Shown one piece after another: positions 32,886 through 34,405 of a stretch of 34,405 nt of DNA. Each line of letters opens with the position of its first letter. The first letter of the stretch is position 1. The DNA comes from Terriglobia bacterium (GTDB lineage: Bacteria; Acidobacteriota; Terriglobia; Bryobacterales; Bryobacteraceae): the NCBI GenBank assembly GCA_025358575.1, contig JANYJA010000015.1, forward strand, positions 1-34,405, in the 5' to 3' direction. Below the pieces are notes generated by a model. That model did not search any database, had not been told where the DNA came from, and saw nothing but the letters and a program-made list of their open reading frames with translations. Position numbers and translations under genes: made by a program.

Positions 32886-34405
<1,520 letters not shown>

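Overview
The window looks like chromosomal DNA of an Acidobacteriota, most likely the Solibacter/Bryobacter side of the phylum. The main reasons are four very large permeases with two FtsX/MacB-type halves (the acidobacterial duplicated orphan permease, ADOP, architecture) and a beta-propeller protein whose C-terminus matches the 'Solibacter C-terminal' (TIGR03437-like) pattern. High GC in the genes and many Sec-exported proteins of unknown function fit this. All assignments are from reading the sequence; no database was searched.

Layout. 1-9361 is ordinary housekeeping and secreted-enzyme territory: the 3' part of glmM, a DUF1080 hydrolase overlapping a histone-deacetylase-fold amidohydrolase, a small lysozyme-like secreted protein divergent from a purple-acid-phosphatase-like enzyme, a small DUF5818-like secreted protein with a clear promoter, and a minus-strand run of four genes (class III aminotransferase, exported-looking D-2-hydroxyacid dehydrogenase, unknown secreted protein, D-threonine-aldolase/D-serine-dehydratase-like PLP enzyme). 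9514-16460 is a decaying accessory stretch: an ADOP permease frameshifted in a CG repeat, an orphan YefM-type antitoxin, a fragment of a secreted-protein gene, the beta-propeller protein, an intact Phd antitoxin next to an internally deleted VapC-like toxin, and a frameshifted secreted-protein gene. A MOSC protein follows.

27524-17213 (minus strand) is the most interesting part: one tightly packed seven-gene operon, HlyD/MacA adaptor - ATPase 1 - permease A - permease B - ATPase 2 - NtrC-type sigma-54 response regulator - NtrY-type histidine kinase. Gaps are 8 to 50 nt and the last two genes overlap by 4 nt. Duplicated permeases of this type are usually described as lacking a neighbouring ATPase, so an operon with two of them, two ATPases, an adaptor and its own regulator is unusual. 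Upstream of the adaptor lie a 17-bp perfect palindrome, a second weaker one, and a plausible -24/-12 promoter, in the geometry expected of an NtrC-type autoregulated operon. An 11-bp perfect inverted repeat covers the adaptor start codon. The kinase has only two membrane helices and almost no extracytoplasmic loop, which suggests that the transporter, or the membrane, is the sensor.

28159-30383 is again debris: a secreted-protein gene broken by one frameshift, a decayed second copy of the adaptor N-terminus in the same orientation as the operon, and a MazF-type toxin with an overlapping small antitoxin gene, flanked by diverged 79-nt direct repeats. 30384-32885 is a complete ADOP permease standing alone. 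The window ends in an exported CE1-like esterase (3' truncated) driven by a textbook TTGACA-17-TATAAT promoter only about 15 nt upstream of its start codon.
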